From the NCBI GenBank assembly GCA_001917535.1, contig MNEF01000124.1, positions 1-64,000 of the forward strand: a stretch of DNA of 64,000 nucleotides. Direction: 5' to 3'. The DNA comes from Candidatus Rokubacteria bacterium 13_1_40CM_69_27 (GTDB lineage: Bacteria > Methylomirabilota > Methylomirabilia > Rokubacteriales > CSP1-6). The notes below the pieces were generated by a model. It was not told the origin of the DNA and did not search any database. It was given only the letters and a program-made list of their open reading frames with translations. Of the stretch, positions 1 to 7,429 are shown piece by piece. How positions within the stretch are numbered: position 1 is the stretch's first letter; every line of letters begins with the position of its first letter. The translations under genes were made by a program, and so were the position numbers.

Positions 1-889
1 TCGCGGCAGGCGCCCTCAAAGGCCGTCCGGATGTTGCCCCACGAACCAATCGCCGTGTCGCTTGCGGAACACGAGGCCGGTCGGGTCCGCGGCCTTCTCG
101 CCAGACTCGGGCTTCGGGAGCGCGGCACGGGCCGTGGCGTAGAGCGGCTGGAGCGCATCGTATACTGCTCGATTCATCGGGACTTCGCGCCGACGCCCGC
201 TCTTGGTCTGCTCCAGCAGCAGGACGCCGCGGGAGAGGTCGACGTGGTCCCAGGTCAATCCGAGGATCTCCCCTTTCCGCATGCCCGTGTTGAGAGCGAT
301 CGTGACAATCGGGTGAAGATACGGGCTCTTACGTCGTCGGTCTTCACATGCGATGAGAAGGCGCTGGATCTCGTCCTCGCTGAGGAACCGGAGGCGACCC
401 TCTGGCTCCTTTAGCCCCACTCCTCGGCGAGCCGGAGCATGTGCCTGAGAATGGCGAGCTCCAGGTTCACGGTCGACGACGTCACTAGCCGACCAAGCCG
501 CGACATCTGCGTGACGCGGTCCCGATCGTACTGCGCAATCCGCTGAGCGGTGATCTCGGTCACAGGCGTCTCGGCACCGACGCCGCATTTGAGCTTCTCG
601 CTGATCTGCTCGTCCTGGCGGATCGAGCGCTTCCCTTTCGCTCGCTTGTAATCTAGGTACTCGGTCACAAGCGCGGCGAGCGTCTTTGATCTCGCCGGCG
701 GAGGTGGCGCGTCCCGCTCGAGCAGTCGCTTCGCCAGCGCCTCCTCAGCATCCCGCCGCGACCACGCAGCGTCGCAGCGCCGCTCCTGCTGCCCGTTGAC
801 CTGGAGCGTATAGCCCCAGGCCGCCTTGCGGACCCTCTATGTCCTGTCGGCCCGCGGCTACACCACGTTCGTTTCACGACAGCGGCCAT
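1..889 (-). pseudogene. Tyrosine recombinase (phage-type integrase), frameshifted and cut by the window edge
   Basis: The start is an ATG at 889 behind a strong AGGAGGGGG ribosome site, giving MAAVVKRTW. The reading then has to change frame three times: near 835-840, at 411-415 where LRLAEEWG meets a TAA and continues as LKEPEGRLRFLSEDE in another frame, and near 38-45 where it continues as SWGNIRTAFEGACR. The N-terminal arm-type domain (KAAWGYTLQVNG), the core-binding helices (about 660-411) and the first half of the catalytic domain, with the catalytic Arg of NTGMRKGEILGLTW, are recognisable. The HxxR and Tyr motifs would lie beyond the left edge. Two of the three breaks sit at G-runs, so sequencing indels cannot be excluded. 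It is the integrase of the element that ends at the tRNA-Arg scar. Confidence 0.8.
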
Positions 890-918
890 GTCCCCCTCCT
901 TTCCGTTCGCGGTCGTTA

Positions 919-947
919 TGGAGATCCACACCCGGAGTGTGTATACT
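919..947 (+). promoter_or_regulatory. Promoter of the toxin-antitoxin pair
   Basis: A sigma70-like promoter is readable: -35 TGGAGA (919-924), a 17-nt spacer and -10 TATACT (942-947), followed by a GAGGAGCAAGGA ribosome site and the antitoxin ATG at 975. It is divergent from the integrase start at 889. Confidence 0.55.
927..941. promoter_or_regulatory. Inverted repeat, likely antitoxin operator
   Basis: CACAC-ccgga-GTGTG is a perfect 5-bp dyad located between the -35 and -10 boxes of the toxin-antitoxin promoter. Ribbon-helix-helix antitoxins commonly bind such dyads to autorepress; that use here is inferred from position. Confidence 0.45.
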
Positions 948-974
948 GCGCTTACTACGAGAGGAGCAAGGACC

Positions 975-1220
975 ATGCATCGACGGGTGAACATTACTCT
1001 TCCCGAAGAGACGATTCGCCTGATTGACCGTGTCGCAGCGAAAGGCGACCGAAGCCACTTTATCGCCGAGGCTGTCCGCCACTATGTTGGCGCTCGCGGC
1101 CGCGCCAAGCTCCGGAGGCGCCTCCGCGAGGGCGCGGTGCGCCGGGCCGAGCGCGACCTGCAAGTCGTCGCCGATTGGTCCTCACTCGATGAGGAGGCAT
1201 GGCAGCGCAGCAAACGATAG
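975..1220 (+). CDS. Antitoxin, ribbon-helix-helix (CopG/MazE-like)
   Basis: A protein of 81 residues. The start is set at ATG 975 because of the GAGGAGCAAGGA site just upstream; an earlier in-frame ATG at 888 would run through the promoter. MHRRVNITLPEETIRLID is a ribbon-helix-helix beta-strand plus helix, followed by a second helix (SHFIAEAVRHYV), which together form the dimeric DNA-binding fold. The Arg-rich middle and the acidic, Trp-containing tail (DWSSLDEEAW) are the expected toxin-wrapping segment. It overlaps the toxin by 22 nt, the usual antitoxin-first arrangement. It probably neutralises the MazF-like partner and represses its own promoter. Confidence 0.8.
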   Translation: MHRRVNITLPEETIRLIDRVAAKGDRSHFIAEAVRHYVGARGRAKLRRRLREGAVRRAERDLQVVADWSSLDEEAWQRSKR

Positions 1221-1570
1221 CGAGACCTCTTCGCGGCGAGGTGTACTTCGTCGCCTTTGATCCTACGCTGGGTGCCGAGATCAGGAAGACGCGCCCCGCG
1301 TTGCTTCTCCAAAACGATGTTGCAAATCGCTCCAGCCCGATCACCATCGTCGCCGCCATCACCACCAAGTTCGATCAGGAGCTCTATCCAACTGAGGTGC
1401 TCGTCCGAGCGCCAGAGGGTGGGCTCGACACAGATTCTGCTATTCTCCTCAATCAGATTCGTTCCGTTGATCGCCGGCGCCTCACGCGCCGCACTGGCCG
1501 GCTGACGCGGGAGACGATGCGTCTCGTCGATCGCGCGCTGATGCTTAGCCTCGGCTTGATCGAGTTGTAA
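1199..1570 (+). CDS. Toxin, MazF/PemK-like endoribonuclease
   Basis: A protein of 123 residues with the PemK/MazF signature: RGEVYFVAFDPTLGAEIRKTRPALLLQND near residues 12-40, containing the conserved Gly-Glu and the KTRP...D segment that form the RNA-binding cleft. A central Thr/Ser-rich strand (SSPITIVAAITT) and the C-terminal LLNQIRSVDRRRL helix follow. Family members are ribosome-independent or mRNA-cleaving endoribonucleases held inactive by the co-translated antitoxin. The start overlaps the end of the antitoxin. The gene is intact although the integrase next to it is broken, consistent with addiction genes outlasting their element. Confidence 0.87.
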   Translation: MAAQQTIARPLRGEVYFVAFDPTLGAEIRKTRPALLLQNDVANRSSPITIVAAITTKFDQELYPTEVLVRAPEGGLDTDSAILLNQIRSVDRRRLTRRTGRLTRETMRLVDRALMLSLGLIEL

Positions 1571-1582
1571 AACTGTTCGAGA

Positions 1583-1882
1583 TCATCTGTCTCTCGCTGC
1601 GCGCCGACGATGCATCTCCTGGACTGAACTTCGCGACCGCGAGCGCCCGTTTCCGCATTCGGGGCCGCCCGAACCCTGCTCGCGCTCGCGGAGCCAGCGT
1701 ATCACGCGTTCGCGGGGAAAGCGGACGGTCCTGCGGATTTTGAGCATCGGGAACGTCGGGTCACCGGCTGCCCAGCGATACGCGCTCTTCTCGCTAACCT
1801 GGAGCAGTTCGGCGATCTGGGCGGCGGTGAGGTATCCGGCCATCGCTCCCGCCGTCGGCTGGGGCTTTGGGCGAGTGCTCAC
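1583..1882 (-). CDS. Excisionase/AlpA-like helix-turn-helix protein
   Basis: A protein of 99 residues starting at GTG 1882 (an internal ATG at 1843 gives MAGYLTAAQIAELL and is also possible). The segment YLTAAQIAELLQVSEKSAYRWAAGDPTFPMLKI followed by RRTVRFPRERVIRWL is the winged MerR-type/AlpA helix-turn-helix of recombination directionality factors. The basic, low-complexity tail after residue 75 has no recognisable domain. It points the same way as the integrase, and element excisionases commonly sit just upstream of the integrase; the toxin-antitoxin pair lies between them here. It could instead be a small transcriptional regulator of the element. Confidence 0.7.
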   Translation of the reverse strand: MSTRPKPQPTAGAMAGYLTAAQIAELLQVSEKSAYRWAAGDPTFPMLKIRRTVRFPRERVIRWLREREQGSGGPECGNGRSRSRSSVQEMHRRRAARDR

Positions 1883-1958
1883 GACGCCGCGGACCGGGCC
1901 GCCGTGGTGATCAAAGCGGGTCGGCTGATCTGCTTTCCCCCGCGGTGATTCTGCGTTA

Positions 1959-2183
1959 GTGGACTCGCTCAGCCCGTTGCCTTACGTGTTTGCGACTTTC
2001 CCGGATGCCCACTGGGGAGGAGCGCGGCACTTCATCAGCGGAAATCGGGGCGTTTCTGAGTGGACGTTCACAGGGACCCGGGCTGACGGCGTTCGCTCAG
2101 AGGTGACAGGCCGCGACCTGTTCGCCTTCAAGGACGGGAAGATCGCAATCAAGAACTCCTACCGGAAGAATCGGACGGTGTGA
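1959..2183 (+). pseudogene. NTF2-fold/SnoaL-like protein, C-terminal fragment
   Basis: The 74 residues from a GTG at 1959 contain FPDAHW and then GNRGVSEWTFTGTRADG and GRDLFAFKDGKIAIKNSYRKNR, the C-terminal half of small SnoaL-like/NTF2-fold proteins, which normally reach about 130-140 residues. The N-terminal half is missing; the frame upstream (back to a stop at 1926) does not resemble the family. The fold often binds small hydrophobic ligands, but no activity can be claimed for half a domain. It reads opposite to the neighbouring excisionase-like gene and lies against the truncated tRNA, so it is probably cargo or host debris at the element boundary. Confidence 0.55.
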
Positions 2184-2402
2184 CAGGAGTAGTGCTCCGG
2201 GAGAAGGTCGGTCTACTGACCAAGGCCCATCTTTGTGCTGGACCATGTGCTGAACAGGCCGGCGTTGCATGCGATCAGAGGGCCGTTGCGAGAAAACTGT
2301 CCATGAGTGAGACAAACGGTTCAGCACACGGAACGGAATGAACGAAGCGGGGTCACGAAACACGCCCGAAAAGTTGCCGTGTTCCGCAACTCCGCTGGGT
2401 TG

Positions 2403-2443
2403 GTTTAGGAAACTGCCGCTCTATCCACCTGAGCTACGGGGGC
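2403..2443 (-). pseudogene. 5' part of tRNA-Arg(CCU), cut after the anticodon loop
   Basis: Reading leftward from 2443 there is a normal acceptor 5' strand (GCCCCCG), a D-arm (GCTC/GAGC), the anticodon 5' stem GCAGT and the loop TTCCTAA with anticodon CCT (2409-2407). Two pairing bases of the 3' stem (AC) follow, and then the sequence leaves the tRNA: no T-arm and no complementary acceptor strand follow. The break coincides with the border of the integrase/toxin-antitoxin segment, so this is best explained as an attachment-site half. The interval 2184-2402 beyond it holds no gene I can support, only a small GTTGC/GCAAC dyad near 2373-2390. Confidence 0.7.
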
Positions 2444-3045
2444 ATGCCGAGACGCGCAGGCTTCAGTGTAGCACCAGGCGGGACACGCCACAGGAAGACG
2501 CGGTGAGCGCGCTCGGCGAGAGGCACCAGGACCGTCCGCTCCGGCAGCCAATCGCCCAGGTCGTACTCGTGGGAGACGATGCGGCTGCCGGGGCGGAGCT
2601 CGCGCAGAAGCTTGGGCCGCAACTTTAAGTTCACCTCGGGCGAGAGATACAGCGCGACCACCGTGGCCTCGCGGAGGTCGGTGGCGAACAGGTCCTGCTC
2701 CCGGAAGGTCACCCGGTCGGCGACGCCGGCCTTGACCGCGTTCTGCCGAGCCTGGCGCAGCAACTCGGGGTCGAGGTCGACGCCGACCGCGCGCGCTCCG
2801 AATCGTTCGGCGGCGACGATCACGATCCGGCCGTCCCCGCAGCCGAGGTCGTAGACCACGTCACCGGGGCCGACCTCGGCGACCCGCAGCATCTGCATCA
2901 CCACGGCGAGATCGCTCGCCACCCAGATCACGTCCAGGCGCGGCGCCGCCACCGGAATCGGCGGCGGCGCGGTCAGTCGCGCGCATCCGATCGTGGTCAG
3001 GCCAATGGCGACGAGGCCGACGAGCGTGGCGTTCAGCCTGCGCAC
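2434..3045 (-). CDS. SAM-dependent methyltransferase with lipoprotein signal
   Basis: A protein of 203 residues. The N-terminus is a lipoprotein-like signal peptide ending in TTIGC (Cys21). The class I methyltransferase core follows: motif I VVYDLGCGDG (residues 63-72) and the acidic loop VGVDLDPE (88-94). The lower part is compatible with the small 'class I SAM-dependent methyltransferase' proteins often annotated near housekeeping genes; the substrate is unknown. The last codons and the TAG stop (2434-2436) lie inside the 5' end of the tRNA-Arg remnant. It follows the sigma factor gene by 11 nt and is probably co-transcribed with it. Confidence 0.78.
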   Translation of the reverse strand: MRRLNATLVGLVAIGLTTIGCARLTAPPPIPVAAPRLDVIWVASDLAVVMQMLRVAEVGPGDVVYDLGCGDGRIVIVAAERFGARAVGVDLDPELLRQARQNAVKAGVADRVTFREQDLFATDLREATVVALYLSPEVNLKLRPKLLRELRPGSRIVSHEYDLGDWLPERTVLVPLAERAHRVFLWRVPPGATLKPARLGMPP

Positions 3046-3056
3046 GGCGCGGCCTC

Positions 3057-3971
3057 TCAGAAGAAATCGGCCGGGTCGACGCCGCGGGCCCGCAGCAGCG
3101 CGCGGAGCTTGCGGAGGGCCGCCGCCTCGATCTGGCGTACGCGCTCGCGGGTGAGACCGAGCTGGCGCCCGATGGCCTCGAGCGTCTCGGGCTCGTTGCC
3201 CTCCAGCCCGAAGCGCCGGCGGAGCACCCGGCGCTCGTTCTCGGCCAGATCGTCCAGCACCGACACCAGGTCGGCGCGCTCAAGGAAGAACGCGGTCAGC
3301 GCAGCGTTGGGATCGGCGGAGGTGTCGGGGACGAGGTCCGCCACCCGCCCCTGCCCCGACATGGGCGCGTCGAGCGACACGGGCGGCTGGCGGACCTCCT
3401 CCAGCTCCCGCACCTGCTCCTCGGTCGTCCCCAGGGCAGCGGCCAACTCCGCCGTCGTCGGCAGGCGCCCCAGGGCCTGGGTGAGCCGCTGCTGCTCCTT
3501 GGCGTACCGTCCCAGCAGCATCTCGACATGCACCGGTAGCCGGATCGTCCGCGCCTGGTTGGCCAGCGCCCGCATGACGGCGTGTCGGATCCACCAGGTG
3601 GCATAGGTGGAAAAGCGCAGGCCGCGCTCGGGATCGAACTTATCGACGGCCCGCAGCAGCCCGATGTTGCCCTCCTCGATGAGGTCGGGCAAGGGCAGCC
3701 CACGATTGAGATAGCGCCGCGCGACCTGGACGACGAGGCGCAGGTTGGCCTCGATGAGGCGCGACTTGGCGGCGGCGTCACCGGCCCGGGCGCGGCGCGC
3801 CAGCTCGACCTCCTCCTCGCGCGAGAGCAACGGGATGCGGCCGATCTCGCGCAGGTAGACGGCCAGGTTGGCGCGGCTGGTCTCCCGCGTCTCTTCGCGG
3901 ACGTCCTCGTCCAACGCGTCGACGAGGACATCGAGGGGCTCGTCGGGCAGCACGTCCTCGTCGTCACTCAT
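3057..3971 (-). CDS. rpoS: RNA polymerase sigma factor, RpoS-like (sigma70 group 2)
   Basis: A protein of 304 residues. After a short acidic N-terminus come region 1.2 ([16 protein letters not shown], 35-50), region 2 with the -10-binding helix ([12 protein letters not shown] to [16 protein letters not shown], 76-136), region 3 (about 150-225) and region 4 with the -35 helix-turn-helix [24 protein letters not shown] (263-286). It lacks the long region 1.1 and non-conserved insert of a housekeeping RpoD. Position after surE-pcm-nlpD is the diagnostic RpoS context. The ATG overlaps the end of the nlpD-like gene by 8 nt (ATGAGTGA), implying coupled translation. It likely directs stationary-phase or stress transcription. 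Confidence 0.88.
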   Translation of the reverse strand: MSDDEDVLPDEPLDVLVDALDEDVREETRETSRANLAVYLREIGRIPLLSREEEVELARRARAGDAAAKSRLIEANLRLVVQVARRYLNRGLPLPDLIEEGNIGLLRAVDKFDPERGLRFSTYATWWIRHAVMRALANQARTIRLPVHVEMLLGRYAKEQQRLTQALGRLPTTAELAAALGTTEEQVRELEEVRQPPVSLDAPMSGQGRVADLVPDTSADPNAALTAFFLERADLVSVLDDLAENERRVLRRRFGLEGNEPETLEAIGRQLGLTRERVRQIEAAALRKLRALLRARGVDPADFF

Positions 3972-4776
3972 CGGGCTCCTCGTGCTCCACCATCTCGCTG
4001 TCGTCGATCAAGACGACCCGTGGCGGCAGCGGCAGTAGATAGAGGGGGTTATAGGTGAGCCCACCGTGCCGGATCTCGAAGTGGAGGTGGTAGGCCGTGG
4101 CGCGGCCGGTGCGGCCGATGACCGCGATCGTCTGTCCCGTCGAGACGTACTCGCCCACCTCGACCAGGTTGTGATCGTTGTGGGCGTAGACGGTCACGAA
4201 CCCGTGGGCGTGCTCGATCTTGACGACCCGGCCGTAGCGCCGCTCGACGCCGCTGGCGATCACGAGGCCCGGCGCCGCCGCCAGCACCGGCGCGCCATGG
4301 TCCGCCTTGATGTCGACGCCGCGATGCCACCCGCTCCGACGCCGCCCGAACTTCGAGCTGATGGCTCCGTCCACGGGCCACGCAAAGAGCGGCTGGAGGT
4401 CGCCGAAGTCGGGCACGGCCAGCACCAGACTGGTGGGCGGCCTCGGCGGACTGCGCCGCGGCGCGTCGCGCGCCGGCGGCCTCGCGTTGGCGGCGGCCGG
4501 CGCGGGCGGCGGAATAGTGAGCCGCCGGCCGATCCGCAAGACGACCTCATCGCCGGCCAGGCGATTCGCCGCCACGATGGCCGCGACGCTCACGCCGTAC
4601 TTCTGGGCGATCGCGCTCAGGGTGTCGCCCGGCTTCACTTCGTGAACACGCTCGGGCGCGCGGGGGGGCGGGTCGGCAGGGCTCGGCCCCGGGGTCGCCG
4701 CGTGGGCCAGCAGCACGGTGAGACCCACCACGGCGCTCCGGAGCGCGCGCCGGTGCCGGGCGGCGGGCGGCGTCAC
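3964..4776 (-). CDS. nlpD: LysM + M23 (LytM) murein endopeptidase, NlpD-like
   Basis: A protein of 270 residues from GTG 4776, chosen because it forms a GTGA overlap with the acylphosphatase stop and opens a signal peptide. A LysM domain ([16 protein letters not shown] to RLTIP, 45-89) binds peptidoglycan. A Pro/Ala-rich linker leads to an M23 domain (about 130-250) in which HRGVD (His151/Asp155), YAHN (His199) and HLHFE (His230/His232) keep the zinc ligands and catalytic residues. E. coli NlpD is catalytically degenerate and acts as an amidase activator; this protein looks able to cut peptidoglycan itself. It is periplasmic and lies directly upstream of rpoS. Confidence 0.9.
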   Translation of the reverse strand: MTPPAARHRRALRSAVVGLTVLLAHAATPGPSPADPPPRAPERVHEVKPGDTLSAIAQKYGVSVAAIVAANRLAGDEVVLRIGRRLTIPPPAPAAANARPPARDAPRRSPPRPPTSLVLAVPDFGDLQPLFAWPVDGAISSKFGRRRSGWHRGVDIKADHGAPVLAAAPGLVIASGVERRYGRVVKIEHAHGFVTVYAHNDHNLVEVGEYVSTGQTIAVIGRTGRATAYHLHFEIRHGGLTYNPLYLLPLPPRVVLIDDSEMVEHEEPDE

Positions 4777-5072
4777 CGCTCGAACTCGGCGAAGCGGATG
4801 TCGAAGGCGCTGAACCGTCCCGTGGGCGGCAGCCATCGCACGCTGACGCGCTCGACCCGCGACAGCGGCGGCCCCTTTTCCAGGTGGCGGGCCAGCTCCT
4901 CGATCAGCGCGCGGGAACCTTCGGCGTGCACGCGCACGCGCCCGTCCTTGAGGTTCATCACGTAGCCGGCCAGGCCCAGGAGCAATGCCCGGCGCTGGAC
5001 GTGGCTGCGGAACCCGACGCCCTGCACACGGCCCTCGACGATGATCTCAGCGGCAGCGCATTGCTCGTTCAT
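4773..5072 (-). CDS. acyP: Acylphosphatase
   Basis: A protein of 99 residues with the complete acylphosphatase fold. [18 protein letters not shown] carries the phosphate-binding loop and catalytic Arg22, and [17 protein letters not shown] carries catalytic Asn40. It hydrolyses acyl-phosphate bonds such as acetyl or carbamoyl phosphate in the cytosol. It sits between tRNA-Pro(CGG) and the nlpD-like gene, an insertion into the usual pcm-nlpD junction, and its TGA overlaps the next start. Confidence 0.92.
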   Translation of the reverse strand: MNEQCAAAEIIVEGRVQGVGFRSHVQRRALLLGLAGYVMNLKDGRVRVHAEGSRALIEELARHLEKGPPLSRVERVSVRWLPPTGRFSAFDIRFAEFER

Positions 5073-5145
5073 GGAGGATCGACAGAGACGGCGGCGGCGA
5101 TCGCCGACCGGCCGCGTGGTGCCGGCCGGCCGGCGCTCAAGAACG

Positions 5146-5222
<77 letters not shown>

Positions 5223-5235
5223 CACCGACCCGCCT

Positions 5236-5241
5236 ATTGTA
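5236..5241 (-). promoter_or_regulatory. -10 box for tRNA-Pro(CGG)
   Basis: TACAAT (5 of 6 to consensus) lies 14 nt upstream of the mature tRNA 5' end, inside the pcm-tRNA gap. No good -35 is visible at 16-18 nt, so the tRNA may also depend on read-through from surE-pcm. Confidence 0.35.
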
Positions 5242-5246
5242 CAGGC

Positions 5247-5897
5247 TCACGTCTCCCAAGCATACTTGCCCACCAGCTTCACGAACATGCAATCGCCGCA
5301 GGGGGTAAACCGCATCTCGCCGCCCACGTGCTCGACGAGAGTCAGCGTCTGATTGCTGGTGTCCCCGATGGGAAGGACCATGCGCCCGCTTTTGGCCAGC
5401 TGCTCGAACAGGGGCGGCGGCATGCTCGGCGCACCAGCGGCGACGAGAATCCGGTCGAAGGGCGCCTCGTCCGGCCAGCCCAGCGTGCCGTTGCCGACGC
5501 GGATCCAGACGTTGTTGTAGCCGAAGCCTTCCAGGACGGCGCGCGCCCGCAGGGCCAGGCTGGGCAGCCGCTCGATCGAGCAGATGCGCCGCGCCAGCAG
5601 GGCCAGGATCGCGGTCTGGTAGCCGGAGCCCGTGCCGACCTCCAGCACCTTCTCCTGGCCGTCGAGGGCCAGGAGGGAGGTCATCAGCGCCACGATGTAG
5701 GGCTGGGAGATGGTCTGCTGCTCGCCGATGGGCAGCGGATGGTCGCCGTAGGCGCGGTCCCGCAGCGCCTCCTCGACGAAGAGATGGCGCGGCACCCGGC
5801 GCATCGCGTCCAGCACGCGGGCGTCGGTGATCCCGCGGCGGACCAGCTGCTCCTCGACCATCCGCTCGCGCTCGCGCTCGAAGCCGCCGCGCTCCAT
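5247..5897 (-). CDS. pcm: Protein-L-isoaspartate O-methyltransferase
   Basis: A protein of 216 residues. It transfers a methyl group from SAM to L-isoaspartyl residues, starting repair of aged proteins. The family block [14 protein letters not shown] (57-70) with the conserved Ser64, motif [17 protein letters not shown] (84-99) and the C-terminal [15 protein letters not shown] strand are all present, and the length matches the bacterial enzyme. The start is ATG 5897, 3 nt after the surE stop. It is part of the surE-pcm-nlpD-rpoS stress cluster. Confidence 0.95.
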   Translation of the reverse strand: MERGGFERERERMVEEQLVRRGITDARVLDAMRRVPRHLFVEEALRDRAYGDHPLPIGEQQTISQPYIVALMTSLLALDGQEKVLEVGTGSGYQTAILALLARRICSIERLPSLALRARAVLEGFGYNNVWIRVGNGTLGWPDEAPFDRILVAAGAPSMPPPLFEQLAKSGRMVLPIGDTSNQTLTLVEHVGGEMRFTPCGDCMFVKLVGKYAWET

Positions 5898-5900
5898 CGC

Positions 5901-6671
5901 TCAGTCGGCCCGGCCCCGCGACCGCTCGAGCTGCGCGGTGAGCGCTCTCGACCAGTCGGCCATCTGGGCCAGCGCCCGGTGGTGCGTGAGATCCAGGTGG
6001 ACCGGCGTCACAGCCACGAAGCCCTCGTGGACCGCCGCCAGGTCGGTGCCCTCCAGCGCCTCCCAGCGGGGCTCCCCGCCCCCGATCCAGTAGTACGCGC
6101 GCCCCCGCGGGTCGCGCTGTTCCACGATCTTCTCCGTGTAGACGCGGTGGCCCTGGCGGGTGATCCGGATGCCGCGCGGGACGCCGGGCGGGACGTTCAC
6201 GTTGAGCAGCGTCTTGGTGGGCAACCCCTCGACGAGGACGCGGGTGGCGATGAGCCGCGCCACCCGGGCGGCCTCCCCGAAGTCGTCGCCGTCGGCGAGC
6301 GAGATGGCCACCGAGGGCACGCCGAGGAGGGTGCCCTCCATCGCCCCCGACACCGTCCCCGAGTAGGTGACGTCATCGGCGAGGTTCGATCCGTGATTGA
6401 TGCCCGACACGACGAGGACGGGCGCCGCGGGCAGGAACCCGAGCACGCCGAGGTTGACGCAGTCGGACGGAGTGCCGTTGGCAGCGAACCACCGCTCGCG
6501 GATGCGGTCGACCCGGAGCGGGCGGTGCAGCGTCAGCGCATGACCGCAGGCGCTCTGCTCGCGCTCGGGCGCGATGACGTAGACCTCGCCCAGGTCCTCG
6601 AGCGCGCTGGCCAGCACGGCCAGGCCGGCTGCGTGGACCCCGTCGTCGTTGGTGAGGAGCAGGACGGACAT
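5901..6671 (-). CDS. surE: 5'/3'-nucleotidase SurE
   Basis: A protein of 256 residues. It dephosphorylates nucleoside 5'/3'-monophosphates and short polyphosphates, metal dependent. The metal site is visible: TNDDGVHA (Asp9/Asp10), APEREQSACGHALT (Ser40) and SGINHGSNLADDVTYSGTV (Asn92). The start ATG at 6671 follows tRNA-Pro(GGG) by 13 nt, so tRNA and message are probably made as one transcript. It pairs with pcm as in many Proteobacteria. Confidence 0.95.
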   Translation of the reverse strand: MSVLLLTNDDGVHAAGLAVLASALEDLGEVYVIAPEREQSACGHALTLHRPLRVDRIRERWFAANGTPSDCVNLGVLGFLPAAPVLVVSGINHGSNLADDVTYSGTVSGAMEGTLLGVPSVAISLADGDDFGEAARVARLIATRVLVEGLPTKTLLNVNVPPGVPRGIRITRQGHRVYTEKIVEQRDPRGRAYYWIGGGEPRWEALEGTDLAAVHEGFVAVTPVHLDLTHHRALAQMADWSRALTAQLERSRGRAD

Positions 6672-6684
6672 TCAGGGAGAAAAA

Positions 6685-6761
<77 letters not shown>

Positions 6762-6775
6762 ACCGCCGAGGCTAG

Positions 6776-6804
6776 ATTGTCCCAGAAAGCCTGCGCCGTC
6801 TCAA
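6776..6804 (-). promoter_or_regulatory. Promoter upstream of tRNA-Pro(GGG)
   Basis: On the minus strand TTGAGA (6804-6799), a 17-nt spacer and GACAAT (6781-6776) make a good sigma70 promoter ending 15 nt before the tRNA. The -35 overlaps the stop codon of the merR-like gene. It could drive tRNA-Pro(GGG), surE, pcm and the genes beyond. Confidence 0.5.
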
Positions 6805-7154
6805 GAACCAAGCCGCGCGCGCAGCCCGGTCAGGCGGTCACGGATCCGGCGCAGGGCGTTGGCGTAGCTGACCTCGCGCAGTCCGAGCTGGAGCTGCTCG
6901 GCCTTGCGCGACTCGGCCAGCAGCCGCTTCTTGGCGCCCTCCAGGGTCAGCCGGTCGTCGTAGAGCAGCGTCTTGATGCGCATGATCATGTCGACGTCGC
7001 GCCGGCGATAGATGCGCTGGCCGGCCGGGTTCTTCTTGGGGCGGAGCAGCTTGAATTCGGATTCCCAGTACCGGAGCACGTAGGCGGGCACGCCGGTCAT
7101 CGCCTCCACCTCGCCGATCCGGTAGTAGAGCTTTTCCGCCGGCTCCGCGGTCAC
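6801..7154 (-). CDS. MerR-family transcriptional regulator
   Basis: A protein of 117 residues from GTG 7154, whose GTGA overlaps the ihfA stop. The winged helix YYRIGEVEAMTGVPAYVLRYWESEF with its wing (GQRIYRRRDVDMIMRIK) is a typical MerR DNA-binding domain. A short LTLEGAKKRL helix and a basic coiled tail (to residue 117) follow, with no effector-binding domain or metal-binding cysteines. This small MerR-like protein commonly follows ihfA in didermic bacteria; its targets are not known to me. Confidence 0.88.
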   Translation of the reverse strand: MTAEPAEKLYYRIGEVEAMTGVPAYVLRYWESEFKLLRPKKNPAGQRIYRRRDVDMIMRIKTLLYDDRLTLEGAKKRLLAESRKAEQLQLGLREVSYANALRRIRDRLTGLRARLGS

Positions 7155-7429
7155 GAATGACTGTTGATTCGTTGCTTCAGCCCCTTGCTCGGCTTGAACG
7201 TCAGCACCTTGCGGGCGGTGATCTCGATGCTGTCGCCCGTCTGCGGATTGCGCCCGCGCCGCGATGCCTTGTGCCGGATCCGGAAGTGACCGAACCCGAC
7301 GATCTTCACGTCCTCGCCCTTCTCGAAACAGCGAAAGATGATGTCGAAGACGGACTCGACCACCGAGGCCGACTGCCGTTTCGAGAGCCCGTGGGCCGCT
7401 ACGGCGTTGACGAGATCGTTCTTGGTCAC
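7151..7429 (-). CDS. ihfA: Integration host factor alpha / HU-family protein
   Basis: A protein of 92 residues starting at GTG 7429, which forms GTGA with the cutA stop. The DNABII fold is complete: helices MTKNDLVNAVAAHGLSKRQ and VVESVFDIIFRCF, the strand VKIVGFGHFRIRHKASRRGRNPQTGD leading into the intercalating beta-arm, and the C-terminal helix. With ihfB at 20062 it can form the heterodimer that bends DNA. The adjoining merR-like gene supports the IHF-alpha rather than HU assignment. Confidence 0.88.
   Translation of the reverse strand: MTKNDLVNAVAAHGLSKRQSASVVESVFDIIFRCFEKGEDVKIVGFGHFRIRHKASRRGRNPQTGDSIEITARKVLTFKPSKGLKQRINSHS

Noticed and set aside
665-994. 109-codon minus-strand frame over the integrase start
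   Set aside because: Only its MAAVVKRTW stretch is meaningful; it is the first piece of the frameshifted integrase, not a separate gene.
2097-2363. Minus-strand 88-codon frame between the NTF2 fragment and the tRNA remnant
   Set aside because: It overlaps the recognisable NTF2-like fragment antisense and resembles no family.
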